A stretch of DNA of 64,000 nucleotides from Pseudomonas donghuensis. Lineage in GTDB: Bacteria > Pseudomonadota > Gammaproteobacteria > Pseudomonadales > Pseudomonadaceae. The notes beneath the pieces were generated by a model. The model made no database searches. It saw nothing but the letters and a program-made list of their open reading frames with translations, and was not told the origin of the DNA. Where the stretch lies: the NCBI RefSeq assembly GCF_000259195.1, contig NZ_JH650763.1, forward strand, positions 160,592 through 224,591. The letters are read 5' to 3'. How positions within the stretch are numbered: position 1 is the first letter of the stretch; each line of letters opens with the position of its first letter. This document shows, one piece after another, positions 7,547 through 16,337 of the stretch. A program made the translations under genes and the position numbers.

Positions 7547-8937
7547 GCCTGCGTCCAGTGATTGTCGGCGGTGGTTCGGCGGGTATGGCGGCGGCGATCG
7601 AGCTGGCCAAGCACGGTGTCTCCAGCCTGTTGTTCGATGAAGCCTCGCGCCCGGGTGGCGTGGTGTTTCGCGGACCGCTGCGCAGTGGCGTCGACCTGGG
7701 TTACCTGGGCGCCCGCTACAGCAAGGCGCTGAAGAAACTGCACAAGGATTTTGCCGCGTGCGCCGATCGCATCGACCTGCGCCTGAACAGCCGTGTGGTC
7801 GGTGGTGACGAGCAGCGTCTGATGGTGCTCGACGCCGAAGAAACCCTGCACGAAATCGATTATTCCCACCTGTTGCTGTCGGCCGGTTGCCACGAGCGCA
7901 ACGTACCCTTTGCTGGCTGGACCTTGCCTGGCGTCATGCTGCTCGGCGGGCTGCAGCTGCAGATCAAGAGCGGCGTGGTCAAACCCCTGGGCAGTACGCT
8001 GATCGCCGGTACCGGGCCGTTGTTGCCGCTGGTGGCCTGCCAGCTGCACGCGGCCGGGGCGAAAGTCGCCGGCGTCTATGAAGCTTGCCCGTTCAGCAAG
8101 ATCGCCCGCGAAAGCCTGGCACTGATGAACAAGCCGCAGCTGTTCCTCGATGGCCTGAGCATGCTCGGCTACATGAAGCTCAATGGCATCCCCATGTACT
8201 ACGGCTGGGGCGTGGTTGAAGCCAAGGGCGAGGGCGAGCTGGCTGAAGTGACCGTGGCACCCTACGGCGACGACTGGCAACCGGACCTCTCCCGCGCCCA
8301 GCGCGAACCGGCGCAAACCCTGGCGGTGGGCTACGGGTTTATCCCGCGCACGCAGCTTAGCCAGCAACTGGGCCTGGACCACGGCTTCAACGAAGACGGC
8401 TACCTGCGCCCGGAAAGCAACGTCTGGCAGCAAAGCAGCCAGCCGCACATCCACCTGGCCGGCGACATGGGCGGTATCCGTGGCGGCGAAGCGGCGATGC
8501 TCACCGGGCGCATTGCCGCTGTTTCGATCCTGCTCCAGCAGGAAGTACTCAATGCTGAAGAGGCCATCGAGCTGCGCGAGAAATACCTTGGCCAGTTGGC
8601 GGCGATCAAGCGCTTTCGTGCTGGCGTAGAACGCTACACCCATCGCGGCACCAAGCAGATTGACCTGCCGCAGCCCGACACGGTGATCTGCCGCTGCGAA
8701 CACGTGACCCGCAGCGACATCGACCGGGCCCTGGAGCAGGGCGTCGAAGACATGGCCGGGCTGAAGATGCGCACCCGGGTGAGCATGGGCGACTGCCAGG
8801 GGCGCATGTGCGTCGGCTACTGCAGCGATCGCCTGCGCGAAGCCACCGGGCGCGCCGACGTCGGCTGGCTGCGGCCGCGTTTCCCGATCGATCCGATTCC
8901 CTTCTCTGCATTCCAGCAACTCGGCACGGAAGCCTGA
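7543..8937 (+). CDS. hcnB: Hydrogen cyanide synthase subunit HcnB
   Basis: 464 residues. An FAD-binding GGGSAGMAAAIELAKHG starts at residue 9, and a second dinucleotide-binding stretch (LIAGTGPLLPLVACQL) lies mid-protein. The C-terminal part has CRCEHVTRSDI and GDCQGRMCVGYC, the four-cysteine BFD-like [2Fe-2S] site of HcnB and of sarcosine/opine oxidase alpha subunits. The ribosome binding site is GGAGG just before the ATG, inside hcnA. Role: FAD-dependent subunit of glycine oxidation to cyanide. Neighbours A and C lie on both sides with no gap larger than 3 bp. Confidence 0.85.
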   Translation: MSLRPVIVGGGSAGMAAAIELAKHGVSSLLFDEASRPGGVVFRGPLRSGVDLGYLGARYSKALKKLHKDFAACADRIDLRLNSRVVGGDEQRLMVLDAEETLHEIDYSHLLLSAGCHERNVPFAGWTLPGVMLLGGLQLQIKSGVVKPLGSTLIAGTGPLLPLVACQLHAAGAKVAGVYEACPFSKIARESLALMNKPQLFLDGLSMLGYMKLNGIPMYYGWGVVEAKGEGELAEVTVAPYGDDWQPDLSRAQREPAQTLAVGYGFIPRTQLSQQLGLDHGFNEDGYLRPESNVWQQSSQPHIHLAGDMGGIRGGEAAMLTGRIAAVSILLQQEVLNAEEAIELREKYLGQLAAIKRFRAGVERYTHRGTKQIDLPQPDTVICRCEHVTRSDIDRALEQGVEDMAGLKMRTRVSMGDCQGRMCVGYCSDRLREATGRADVGWLRPRFPIDPIPFSAFQQLGTEA

Positions 8938-8940
8938 AGC

Positions 8941-10197
8941 ATGAACAGAACCTATGATGTGGTCATCGCCGGTGGCGGTGTGATCGGTGCGTCCTGCGCC
9001 TACCAGCTGTCCAAACGCAAGAACCTGAAAATCGCCCTGATCGATGCCAAGCGCCCGGGCAACGCCACCCGTGCCTCGGCGGGCGGCCTGTGGGCCATCG
9101 GTGAGTCGGTGGGCCTGGGCTGCGGGGTGATCTTCTTTCGCATGATGTCGGCCAAGCACAAGCGCGAGGCCCATGGTGCGGCGGTGGCAGTGGATTCGAG
9201 CACGCCGCATATCCTGCCGCAGTCGTTCTTCGACTTTGCCTTGCAGTCCAACGCACTTTATCCACAGCTGCACCGCGAGCTGATCGACCGTCACGGCATG
9301 GACTTCAAGTTCGAGCGCACCGGCCTCAAGTATGTGATCTACGACGATGAAGACCGTCTGTACGCTGAGCACATTGTCGCGCAGATTCCGCACCTGGCCG
9401 ACCAGGTGCGCTGGCTCGACCGCGAGGCCCTGCGCCAGGCGGAACCTGCGGTCAGCCATCAGGCCCATGGCGCCCTGGAGTTTCTCTGCGATCATCAGGT
9501 CAGCCCGTTCCGCCTGGCCGATGCCTATATGGAAGCGGCGCGCCAGAACGGTGTCGACCTGTTCCACAACACCAACATCACCGGTGTGCTGCATCAGGGC
9601 TCGCGGGTCAGCGGTGTGCAAACCGCAGAAGAGGGCACCTTTCACTGCGACACCCTGATCAACGCCGCTGGTGCCTGGGCCGCAGACTTGAGCGAATGGG
9701 CCACCGGCCTGCGGATTCCGGTCAAGCCGGTCAAAGGTCAGATCATCCTCACCGAGCGCATGCCCAAGCTGCTGCAAGGCTGCCTGACCACCAGCGACTG
9801 CTACATGGCGCAGAAGGACAACGGCGAGATTCTGATCGGCAGCACCACCGAGGACAAAGGCTTCGACGTCAGCAACACTTTCCCGGAGATCAACGGCCTG
9901 GTTCAGGGCGCGGTTCGCTGTGTGCCGGAGCTGGCGCAGATCAACCTCAAGCGCACCTGGGCCGGCTTACGCCCAGGCTCGCCGGACGAGTTGCCGATTC
10001 TGGGGCCGGTCACGGAAGTCAGCGGTTACCTGAATGCCTGTGGACACTTTCGCACCGGCATCCTCACCTCGGCCATCACCGGGGTGCTGATCGACAAGGT
10101 CCTGCATCAGGAAACCCTGCCACTGGACATCACCCCGTTCCTGGCCGAGCGTTTTGACTTGCTGGCTGTGGAAAACCAGCAGGCTGCCCTTGCCTGA
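8941..10197 (+). CDS. hcnC: Hydrogen cyanide synthase subunit HcnC
   Basis: 418 residues of the D-amino-acid oxidase (DAO) fold. The FAD motif is AGGGVIGASCAYQLSKR at residues 10-26, followed by ATRASAGGLW, a substrate/FAD loop of the family. Near the end GLRPGSPDELPILGP and GHFRTGILTSAITG are the conserved FAD-closing elements. HcnC is taken to hold the glycine-oxidising site. It starts 3 nt after hcnB and ends at a terminator hairpin. A generic glycine or D-amino-acid dehydrogenase is the main alternative, but the operon makes HCN synthase much more likely. Confidence 0.85.
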   Translation: MNRTYDVVIAGGGVIGASCAYQLSKRKNLKIALIDAKRPGNATRASAGGLWAIGESVGLGCGVIFFRMMSAKHKREAHGAAVAVDSSTPHILPQSFFDFALQSNALYPQLHRELIDRHGMDFKFERTGLKYVIYDDEDRLYAEHIVAQIPHLADQVRWLDREALRQAEPAVSHQAHGALEFLCDHQVSPFRLADAYMEAARQNGVDLFHNTNITGVLHQGSRVSGVQTAEEGTFHCDTLINAAGAWAADLSEWATGLRIPVKPVKGQIILTERMPKLLQGCLTTSDCYMAQKDNGEILIGSTTEDKGFDVSNTFPEINGLVQGAVRCVPELAQINLKRTWAGLRPGSPDELPILGPVTEVSGYLNACGHFRTGILTSAITGVLIDKVLHQETLPLDITPFLAERFDLLAVENQQAALA

Positions 10198-10205
10198 TTG
10201 TGGAT

Positions 10206-10236
10206 AAACCGGCCTTCAGCCCTGGGGGCCGGTTTT
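10206..10236 (+). terminator. Terminator after hcnABC
   Basis: AAACCGGCC (10206-10214) pairs with GGCCGGTTT (10227-10235) and ends in TTTT. It overlaps the last codons of the convergent catR-like gene, so it may serve both directions. Confidence 0.75.
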
Positions 10237-11100
10237 CATCAGTTCCAGCAAACTCAGGCACTGCCTGACCTGCGGCGAGTTATCCCCAGCCCGGTAGCTG
10301 AGAATGATCGGCGACACTGCGGTCTTTTCAGGCAGCGGTGCATAAACAATGTCGGCGCGATGCTGGCTTTGCACGGACGCCGGTACCAATGTTATCCCCA
10401 GGCCAGCAGCAACCAGGCCCAGCGCAGTCTGCAGTTCGTTGGTCCATTGGATAACCTTGATATTCACTCCCTGGGCAGTGAACAGCGCCATGATGTGGTC
10501 GGCGTAGCTTGGTCGCGGGTTGGCCGGGTAAAGCACGAAGGGCTCATCCGCCAGGCGTTTGAGGTCCAGGGCCTGATCGAGCAAAGGGTGCCCGCAGGGC
10601 AGGGCAACCACCAACGCTTCCTCGCGTAGCAGCACCTGTTCGATGGCCGGATCCTTGATGTGGATGCGCCCGAAGCCGACATCGATGCGCCCGGCCTTGA
10701 GCGCCTCGACTTGCTGCAGGGTGATCATTTCCTGCAGGCCCAACTCCAGTTTCTCATTGCGCCGCAGTTGGCGGATCAACTCGGGCAGCAAGTCATAGAG
10801 CGTCGACGGCGCAAAGCCGATGCGCAGCCATTGGCGTTCACTGTTGGCGATGCGCCGGGTGCCTTCGGCGATCTGTTCGAGCTGGTCGAGCAGGGCGGCG
10901 CTTTGTTCGTGGAAAAACCGCCCGGCCTCGGTCAGGCGCAGCGGCCTGCCGCGCTCCAGCAGCTCTACTCCGAGGGTGTCTTCCAGCTGGCGGATCTGCC
11001 GGCTCAGGGGCGGCTGGGCGATGTGCAGCTGCTCGGCGGCACGGGTGAAGTTGAGGGTTTGCGCGAGTACCCGGAAGTAGCGCAGATGACGCAGTTCCAT
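10216..11100 (-). CDS. catR: LysR-type regulator of the CatR/BenM group
   Basis: 294 residues from the ATG at 11100. The start is set by MELRHLRYF, which is how CatR and BenM proteins begin. An N-terminal winged helix (TRAAEQLHIAQPPLSRQIRQLE) and an effector domain with GFAPSTLYDLLPELIR, LYPANPRPSYADH and GLGITLVPASVQ follow. These match P. putida CatR, which activates catBCA with cis,cis-muconate. In most pseudomonads catR lies divergent from catB; here it faces a BenR paralogue about 9 kb from catB. It may instead act as a BenM-like regulator. The C-terminal codons lie over the hcn terminator. Confidence 0.75.
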   Translation of the reverse strand: MELRHLRYFRVLAQTLNFTRAAEQLHIAQPPLSRQIRQLEDTLGVELLERGRPLRLTEAGRFFHEQSAALLDQLEQIAEGTRRIANSERQWLRIGFAPSTLYDLLPELIRQLRRNEKLELGLQEMITLQQVEALKAGRIDVGFGRIHIKDPAIEQVLLREEALVVALPCGHPLLDQALDLKRLADEPFVLYPANPRPSYADHIMALFTAQGVNIKVIQWTNELQTALGLVAAGLGITLVPASVQSQHRADIVYAPLPEKTAVSPIILSYRAGDNSPQVRQCLSLLELMKTGPQG

Positions 11101-11230
11101 GATACCTCCAGGGTATGGTTGCCTACCCAACGGATATTGGACTGCCTGCTGGCGCTGGCGCAAGCTGCTGCCTTGTGGATAACCAGACCCTGTGGATATC
11201 GTCGAACCAGAATAACAATGAGGCCAGCCC

Positions 11231-12187
11231 ATGAGCAGCCAACTGTTGAGCGAGCGCAGCCGTGTGTTCCAGCATGCCGACCCTTATGCGGTGTCCGACT
11301 ACGTCAACCAGCACGTTGGCGGTCACAGCCTGCGCTTGCCGCGTACGGGTGACCTGCAGGCGAGCATCAACCATCGCAAGTTTGCCAGCATCGACCTGTG
11401 CCGCCTGAGCTATGGGGGCAGGGCGCGGATTACTTCACCGGCGCTGGGCAGCCTGTATCACCTGCAGATCTTGCTCAAAGGGCACTGCCGTTCAAGTTGT
11501 CGCGGCGACGAGCATCACTACGTGCCGGGCGAGTTGCTGTTGATCAATCCGGATGATCCGGTTGACCTCACCTACTCGGCCGACTGCGAGAAGTTCATCC
11601 TCAAGCTGCCGGCCAGCCTGCTCGAACAGGCTTGCCTGGAACAGCGCTGGCAATTGCCCGAAGGCGGTATCCGCTTCACCAGCGCGCGGCATGCCACTGG
11701 CGCGCTGGAGGGGTTTATCGGCCTGCTCGGGCTGGTGTGTGACGAAGCCGAATCCACCCAGTCGCTGGCGCAAGTGCAGGAGCATTACGGGCGCATTGTC
11801 GCCAGCAAGCTGCTGAGCCTGCTGGGCAACAACATCGATCGTTGCGAACCCGGGTTGCAGACTCACTCGTTCGAACAGTTGGCGGCCTATATCGATGCCA
11901 ACCTGCACCAGGACATCGGTGTCAGTCAGCTGATGACGGTGGCGCGGGTCAGTGAACGCTCGTTGTACACGCTGTTTGAGCGTCATGCCGGTCTGTCCCC
12001 CAAGGGTTATGTGCGCCAGCGCAAGCTCGAGCGTATTCACGCGGCCCTGCAGGACCCTTCCAGCCCGGTGCGCAATGTCACCGAAATCGCCTTGGACTAT
12101 GGCTTCCTGCACCTGGGGCGCTTCGCCGAAAGCTATCGCCAGCGCTTCGGCGAGCTGCCTTCGGTCACCTTCAAACGCCACCGCTGA
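11231..12187 (+). CDS. AraC/XylS-family regulator, BenR paralogue
   Basis: 318 residues. It opens with LLSERSRVFQHADPYAVSDYVNQHVG, shared almost word for word with the second BenR-type protein of this window (15251-16231). The first ~200 residues are the XylS-type effector domain (INPDDPVDLTYSADCEKFILK); residues ~220-315 carry two AraC helix-turn-helix motifs (QLMTVARVSERSLYTLFERH; NVTEIALDYGFLHLGRFAESY). BenR/XylS bind benzoates and activate at TGCA-N6-GGNTA tandem sites; such a pair lies directly after this gene, before benK. The GAGG ribosome binding site fits the chosen ATG. Which paralogue drives which promoter is not decided by sequence. Confidence 0.75.
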   Translation: MSSQLLSERSRVFQHADPYAVSDYVNQHVGGHSLRLPRTGDLQASINHRKFASIDLCRLSYGGRARITSPALGSLYHLQILLKGHCRSSCRGDEHHYVPGELLLINPDDPVDLTYSADCEKFILKLPASLLEQACLEQRWQLPEGGIRFTSARHATGALEGFIGLLGLVCDEAESTQSLAQVQEHYGRIVASKLLSLLGNNIDRCEPGLQTHSFEQLAAYIDANLHQDIGVSQLMTVARVSERSLYTLFERHAGLSPKGYVRQRKLERIHAALQDPSSPVRNVTEIALDYGFLHLGRFAESYRQRFGELPSVTFKRHR

Positions 12188-12202
12188 ACGCTCGTCAGCC
12201 CC

Positions 12203-12265
12203 TGCGCAATCTGGATAGCGATTCGCAGGAAACGGCTATTGGCGCCTCGCTGCTGCTCCTAACCT
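12203..12265 (+). promoter_or_regulatory. XylS/BenR-type tandem operator and promoter of benK
   Basis: TGCGCAATCTGGATA (12203-12217) and CGCAGGAAACGGCTA (12224-12238) are two degenerate copies of TGCA-N6-GGNTA, 21 bp apart. The -10-like TAACCT starts at 12260, 22 nt after the second site. The benA promoter has exactly the same spacing and the same CCTCGCT and CCTAACCTGAC blocks. Confidence 0.7.
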
Positions 12266-12348
12266 GACCCTGCGAACACTGCCCGGCCCTGTGCCTTGCA
12301 GCTATCGCCATTCGGGTTTCGATAACAACAACAAAAGAGACACGCCTC

Positions 12349-13680
12349 ATGCGAGCGATCGATATCAATAGCCTGATCGATCAGGCGAAGTTCAATTCCT
12401 TTCACTGGCGTGTGCTGTTCTGGTGTGCGCTGATCATCATCTTCGACGGTTACGACCTGGTCATCTACGGCGTGGTGCTGCCGGCCTTGATGCAGGAGTG
12501 GGGCATGACCCCGTTGCAGGCCGGTGCCCTGGGCAGCTACGCGCTGTTCGGCATGATGTTCGGCGCCCTGGTGTTCGGCCCGCTGTCGGACCGAATCGGG
12601 CGCAAGAAAGCCATTACCCTCTGTGTGATCCTGTTCAGCGGCTTTACCGTGCTCAACGGCTTTGCCCGCAACCCCGCCGAGTTCGGTCTCTGTCGCTTTC
12701 TGGCTGGCCTTGGGATCGGCGGGGTGATGCCCAACGTGGTGGCGCTGATGAATGAATACGCGCCCAAGCGCATGCGCAGCACCCTGGTGGCGATCATGTT
12801 CAGTGGCTACTCGGTGGGCGGCATGCTCTCGGCCGGGTTGGGCATCGTCCTGTTGCCAGCCTTCGGTTGGCAGTCGGTGTTCTATGTGGCGATCATCCCC
12901 TTGCTGGTGCTGCCGCTGATCCTGCGCTACCTGCCCGAGTCCCTGGGTTTCCTGGTACGCCAGGGCCGCACCGAGCAGGCCAGCCAGTTGCTGCAGCGGG
13001 TTGAGCCGAGCTATCAGGCGCAAGCGGGCGATCGCCTGGAAGTGTTGACCGGCACTAACGCCGGTGGTTCGGTACCGCAGCTGTTTCGCGAAGGTCGGGC
13101 GCTGAGTACGTTGATGCTCTGGGTCGCGTTTTTCTGCTGCCTGTTGATGGTCTACGCACTCAATTCCTGGTTGCCCAAGCTGATGAACAACGCTGGCTAC
13201 GGCCTGGGTTCGAGCCTGGCGTTTTTGCTGGTGCTGAACTTCGGCGCGATCTTTGGTGCGGTGGGCGGCGGCTGGATTGGTGACCGCTTCAAGCTCGACC
13301 GGGTGCTGGTGGTGTTCTTCGCCGTGGCGGCGTTGTCGATCAGCCTGCTCGGCTTCAAGAGCCCTGCACCCGTCTTGTACCTGCTGATTGCCATTGCGGG
13401 TGCGACCACCATCGGCACGCAGATTCTCGCCTATGCCTGTGTGGCTCAGTACTACCCCATGGGGATTCGTTCGACGGGTCTGGGTTGGGCCTCGGGTATT
13501 GGTCGCAGCGGGGCGATTGTCGGGCCGATCCTGGGTGGGATGCTGCTGGGGATCCAACTGCCGCTGGCGTTGAATTTCATGGCCTTTGCCCTGCCGGGTG
13601 CGGTCGCGGCGGTGGCGATGATGGTGTTTGCCGGGCGTGGTGCTGGCAGGGGCAGGGCGCCGTTGCCGTCAGCGGCATAG
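12349..13680 (+). CDS. benK: Benzoate/H+ symporter of the MFS (AAHS) family
   Basis: 443 residues with about 12 hydrophobic segments. The N-terminal half has the AAHS signatures FDGYDLVIYG in helix 1 (including the conserved D-Y-D acid pair) and the loop 2-3 motif GPLSDRIGRKK. LAGLGIGGVMPN and GWASGIGRSGAIVGPILGG are also typical. It sits in the inner membrane and imports benzoate with protons. Its place between two BenR-type regulators and before the ben porin and benABCD supports BenK over other aromatic-acid symporters (PcaK, VanK). It is preceded by its own BenR-type operator. Confidence 0.85.
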   Translation: MRAIDINSLIDQAKFNSFHWRVLFWCALIIIFDGYDLVIYGVVLPALMQEWGMTPLQAGALGSYALFGMMFGALVFGPLSDRIGRKKAITLCVILFSGFTVLNGFARNPAEFGLCRFLAGLGIGGVMPNVVALMNEYAPKRMRSTLVAIMFSGYSVGGMLSAGLGIVLLPAFGWQSVFYVAIIPLLVLPLILRYLPESLGFLVRQGRTEQASQLLQRVEPSYQAQAGDRLEVLTGTNAGGSVPQLFREGRALSTLMLWVAFFCCLLMVYALNSWLPKLMNNAGYGLGSSLAFLLVLNFGAIFGAVGGGWIGDRFKLDRVLVVFFAVAALSISLLGFKSPAPVLYLLIAIAGATTIGTQILAYACVAQYYPMGIRSTGLGWASGIGRSGAIVGPILGGMLLGIQLPLALNFMAFALPGAVAAVAMMVFAGRGAGRGRAPLPSAA

Positions 13681-13702
13681 CCAAATAACCGCGTTGGCCC
13701 TA

Positions 13703-13776
13703 TCGCTGGCAAAGCCAGCTCCCACAGTGGTCGGAGTGCATAGCGTTCTTGTGGGAGCTGGCCTTGCCAGCGATGC
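13703..13776. repeat. REP inverted pair
   Basis: TCGCTGGCAAAGCCAGCTCC and its near-inverse GGGAGCTGGCCTTGCCAGCG face each other. This is a P. putida-type REP pair between benK and the porin gene. Confidence 0.75.
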
Positions 13777-13827
13777 AGGCGCCGCAAATTTACAAGCCAA
13801 AACAACAATAACAAGAGCACCGCTACC

Positions 13828-15081
13828 ATGAACAACTTCCCACACTGCGGGTTGCTGTCCTGCTGCGCCCTGAGTTTCTGTGCCAATGCCGCCGAGCCGG
13901 GTTTTATCAAGGACGCCAGCGCTACCCTGCAAGCGCGCAACTACTACTTCAGCCGCGACTTTTCCGGCATTGTCGGTGCCAACCAGCAATCAAAGGCTGA
14001 GGAATGGGGCCAGGGGTTCATCTTCACCTTCAAGTCCGGTTATACCCCGGGCCCCCTGGGCCTGGGCGTCGATGCCATTGGCCTGCTCGGCCTCAAGCTC
14101 GACAGCAGCCCGGATCGCACCGGCACCGGTTTGCTGCCGGTGCAGGACGATGGCCGCGCTGCCGATGAGTACAGCCGGGTCGGCGCCACGCTGAAAATGC
14201 GCTATTCGAAGACCGAGCTGAAAGTCGGCGAGCTGCAGACCAACCTGCCGATCCTGCAATACAACGACTCGCGCCTGCTGCCGCCAACCTACCAGGGCGT
14301 CAGCCTGAGCTCTGCCGAGATAGCCGGCTTGACCCTGCAGGCCGGTCACCTGAGTTCAACCAGCCTGCGCAACGAAGCCGGTGATGAAAAGATGATCGCC
14401 ATGCTCGGCCACCTGCCCCAGCGCCAGGCCGACAGCGATGCCTTCAACTATGCCGGTGGCGACTACAGCTTCAACGCCAATCGCACCACTGCCAGCCTCT
14501 GGTATGGGCGCCTGGAAGATATCTACCAGCAAGGTTTTTTCGGTTTGAAGCACAGCCAACCGATGGGCGAGTGGACCCTCGGCGCCAACCTCGGTTACTT
14601 CACTGCCAGGGAGCAGGGGGATGCGCGCATTGGTGAGGTCGACAACCAGGCGTTTTATTCGCTGCTGTCGGCCAAGCGTGGCGGGCACACGTTCAGCGTC
14701 GGCTATCAGGCAATCTATGGTGACGATGCTTTCCCGCGGGTGTTCCCGAATATCTCGCCGCTGGGCAACGAAGTGCCAACCTATGAGTTCGCCTACACCG
14801 ACGAGCGTTCCTGGCAGGTGCGTTATGACTATGACTTCGTCGCCATGGGCGTACCGGGTTTGACTGCCACCGTGCGTTACCTGAAGGGCAATAACGTCGA
14901 CACCGGGCTGGGCTTCGAGGGCAAGGAACATGAGCGCGATTTTGACCTTGGCTATGCGGTGCAGAGCGGGTTGCTCAAAGGGCTGGGGATACGACTGCGC
15001 AATGCCATGGCGCGGTCCAATTACCGTTCGGACATTGATGAGAACCGGGTGATCCTGAGTTACACCTGGACGTTGTTGTAA
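13828..15081 (+). CDS. benF: OprD-family outer membrane porin, BenF-like
   Basis: 417 residues with an N-terminal signal ending near CANAA/EPGF. The mature protein follows the OprD/OpdK pattern: [17 protein letters not shown] at the start, [27 protein letters not shown], then alternating short strands and a C-terminal YTWTLL suited to beta-barrel assembly. BenF-like porins admit benzoate and related aromatic acids through the outer membrane. It lies between benK and the second benR, with REP pairs on each side, so it may be its own transcription unit or read through from benK. Substrate assignment comes from context. Confidence 0.8.
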   Translation: MNNFPHCGLLSCCALSFCANAAEPGFIKDASATLQARNYYFSRDFSGIVGANQQSKAEEWGQGFIFTFKSGYTPGPLGLGVDAIGLLGLKLDSSPDRTGTGLLPVQDDGRAADEYSRVGATLKMRYSKTELKVGELQTNLPILQYNDSRLLPPTYQGVSLSSAEIAGLTLQAGHLSSTSLRNEAGDEKMIAMLGHLPQRQADSDAFNYAGGDYSFNANRTTASLWYGRLEDIYQQGFFGLKHSQPMGEWTLGANLGYFTAREQGDARIGEVDNQAFYSLLSAKRGGHTFSVGYQAIYGDDAFPRVFPNISPLGNEVPTYEFAYTDERSWQVRYDYDFVAMGVPGLTATVRYLKGNNVDTGLGFEGKEHERDFDLGYAVQSGLLKGLGIRLRNAMARSNYRSDIDENRVILSYTWTLL

Positions 15082-15094
15082 GCCATCAGGGCCT

Positions 15095-15162
15095 CATCGC
15101 TGGCAAGCCAGCTCCCACAGGGGCTGCGGTGATCTCTGTGGGAGCTGGCTTGCCAGCGATGC
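15095..15162. repeat. REP inverted pair
   Basis: CATCGCTGGCAAGCCAGCTC and its inverse GAGCTGGCTTGCCAGCGATG flank a short spacer, directly after the porin gene. Same REP class as at 13703. Confidence 0.8.
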
Positions 15163-15250
15163 TTTTGGAAACACACCGTCCATCCCCAGGTTGCTCGCCG
15201 GCCAGTGCTATCGCTTAGACTGGCCGCATAACTACAACGAGTGACCTGGT

Positions 15251-16231
15251 ATGGCTGGTATGGCCGATATGGGTATGGAGAGTCCCCTGCTCAGCGAACG
15301 CAGCCGGGTGTTCGAGCGTGCAGACCCTCATGCGGTGTCGACCTACGTCAACCAGCATGTCGGCCCCCATTGCATTCGCCTGCCGCGCTACGGGCATCCC
15401 GAGGCGTACCTCAACCATCGTAAGTTCGCCAGCCTCGACCTGTGCCGAATCAGCTATGGCGGCGATGTGCGGGTGATGTCGCCAGCGCTGGAGAACGTTT
15501 TCCACCTGCAAATCCTGCTGCGCGGCCACTGCCTCTGGCGCCGTGGCCGTGAAGAGCGCCTGCTGACCCCCGGCGGGTTGCTGCTGATCAACCCTGACGA
15601 GCCGGTCGACCTGGCCTATTCCGCCGACTGCGAGAAATTCATCCTCAAACTGCCCACCCGCCTGCTCGAGTCGGTGTGTGACGAACAGCGCTGGCAGCGC
15701 CCCAGCGAAGGCGTGCGCTTTCTCGATCATCACTACCAGCTGCTGGCGCTGGAAGGCTTTGCCGGGCTGCTGGCGATGGTCTGCCAGGAGGCCGAAAGCA
15801 GCGAGCCGATGCTGCGGGTGCAGGAGCACTACAGCCAGATCGTCGCCAGCAAGCTGCTGACCCTGATGCACACCAACGTCAGCCGTGAAGCGCTGAGCAG
15901 CCAGGCGGCATCCTTCGAGCGGATCGCCGAGTACATCAACGCCAACCTCAAGCAGGACATCTGCAGCGAACAGTTGGCGCAGCAGGCGAGCATGAGCCTG
16001 CGCTCGCTGTATGCCTTGTTCGAGCGCAACGCTCGCACCACGCCCAAACTGTACATCCGCCAGCAGAAACTCGAGCGCATCCGCGCCAGCCTCGGCGACC
16101 CCGACTGCAAGGTGCGCAATATCACCGAACTGGCCATGGACTATGGCTTCGTCCACCTCGGGCGTTTCTCTGAACACTATAAGTCGCTGTTCGGCGAACT
16201 GCCCTCAGACACCCTCAAGCGTCGCCTCTGA
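15251..16231 (+). CDS. benR: AraC/XylS-family transcriptional activator BenR
   Basis: 326 residues. Four in-frame ATGs (15251, 15260, 15269, 15275) make the exact start uncertain; the conserved part begins MESPLLSERSRVF. The effector domain (LLLINPDEPVDLAYSADCEKFILK) and two C-terminal helix-turn-helix motifs (QLAQQASMSLRSLYALFERN; NITELAMDYGFVHLGRFSEHY) match BenR, the XylS-like benzoate sensor that activates benABCD. It ends only 6 bp before the first operator half of benA, the usual benR-benA layout. The paralogue at 11231 has the same domain order. Confidence 0.85.
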   Translation: MAGMADMGMESPLLSERSRVFERADPHAVSTYVNQHVGPHCIRLPRYGHPEAYLNHRKFASLDLCRISYGGDVRVMSPALENVFHLQILLRGHCLWRRGREERLLTPGGLLLINPDEPVDLAYSADCEKFILKLPTRLLESVCDEQRWQRPSEGVRFLDHHYQLLALEGFAGLLAMVCQEAESSEPMLRVQEHYSQIVASKLLTLMHTNVSREALSSQAASFERIAEYINANLKQDICSEQLAQQASMSLRSLYALFERNARTTPKLYIRQQKLERIRASLGDPDCKVRNITELAMDYGFVHLGRFSEHYKSLFGELPSDTLKRRL

Positions 16232-16236
16232 CACTT

Positions 16237-16299
16237 TGCAGAAAACGGATAAAGGTCTGCACAAAGCGGATATTTGCCGTGCCCCTCGCTCCCTAACCT
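16237..16299 (+). promoter_or_regulatory. BenR operator pair and promoter of benABCD
   Basis: TGCAGAAAACGGATA (16237-16251) and TGCACAAAGCGGATA (16258-16272) match TGCA-N6-GGNTA exactly with 21-bp phasing, as in the TOL Pm promoter. TAACCT at 16294 is the likely -10, 22 nt after the second site. Confidence 0.85.
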
Positions 16300-16337
16300 G
16301 ACATGGCCTGAACACAATAACAACGGAGGCCCCGGCC

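Noticed and set aside
7216..9777. 853-aa open frame on the minus strand across hcnABC
   Set aside because: It is antisense to the three well-supported hcn genes. Its product is His/Gln/Ala-rich with no domain, as G+C-rich antisense frames are.
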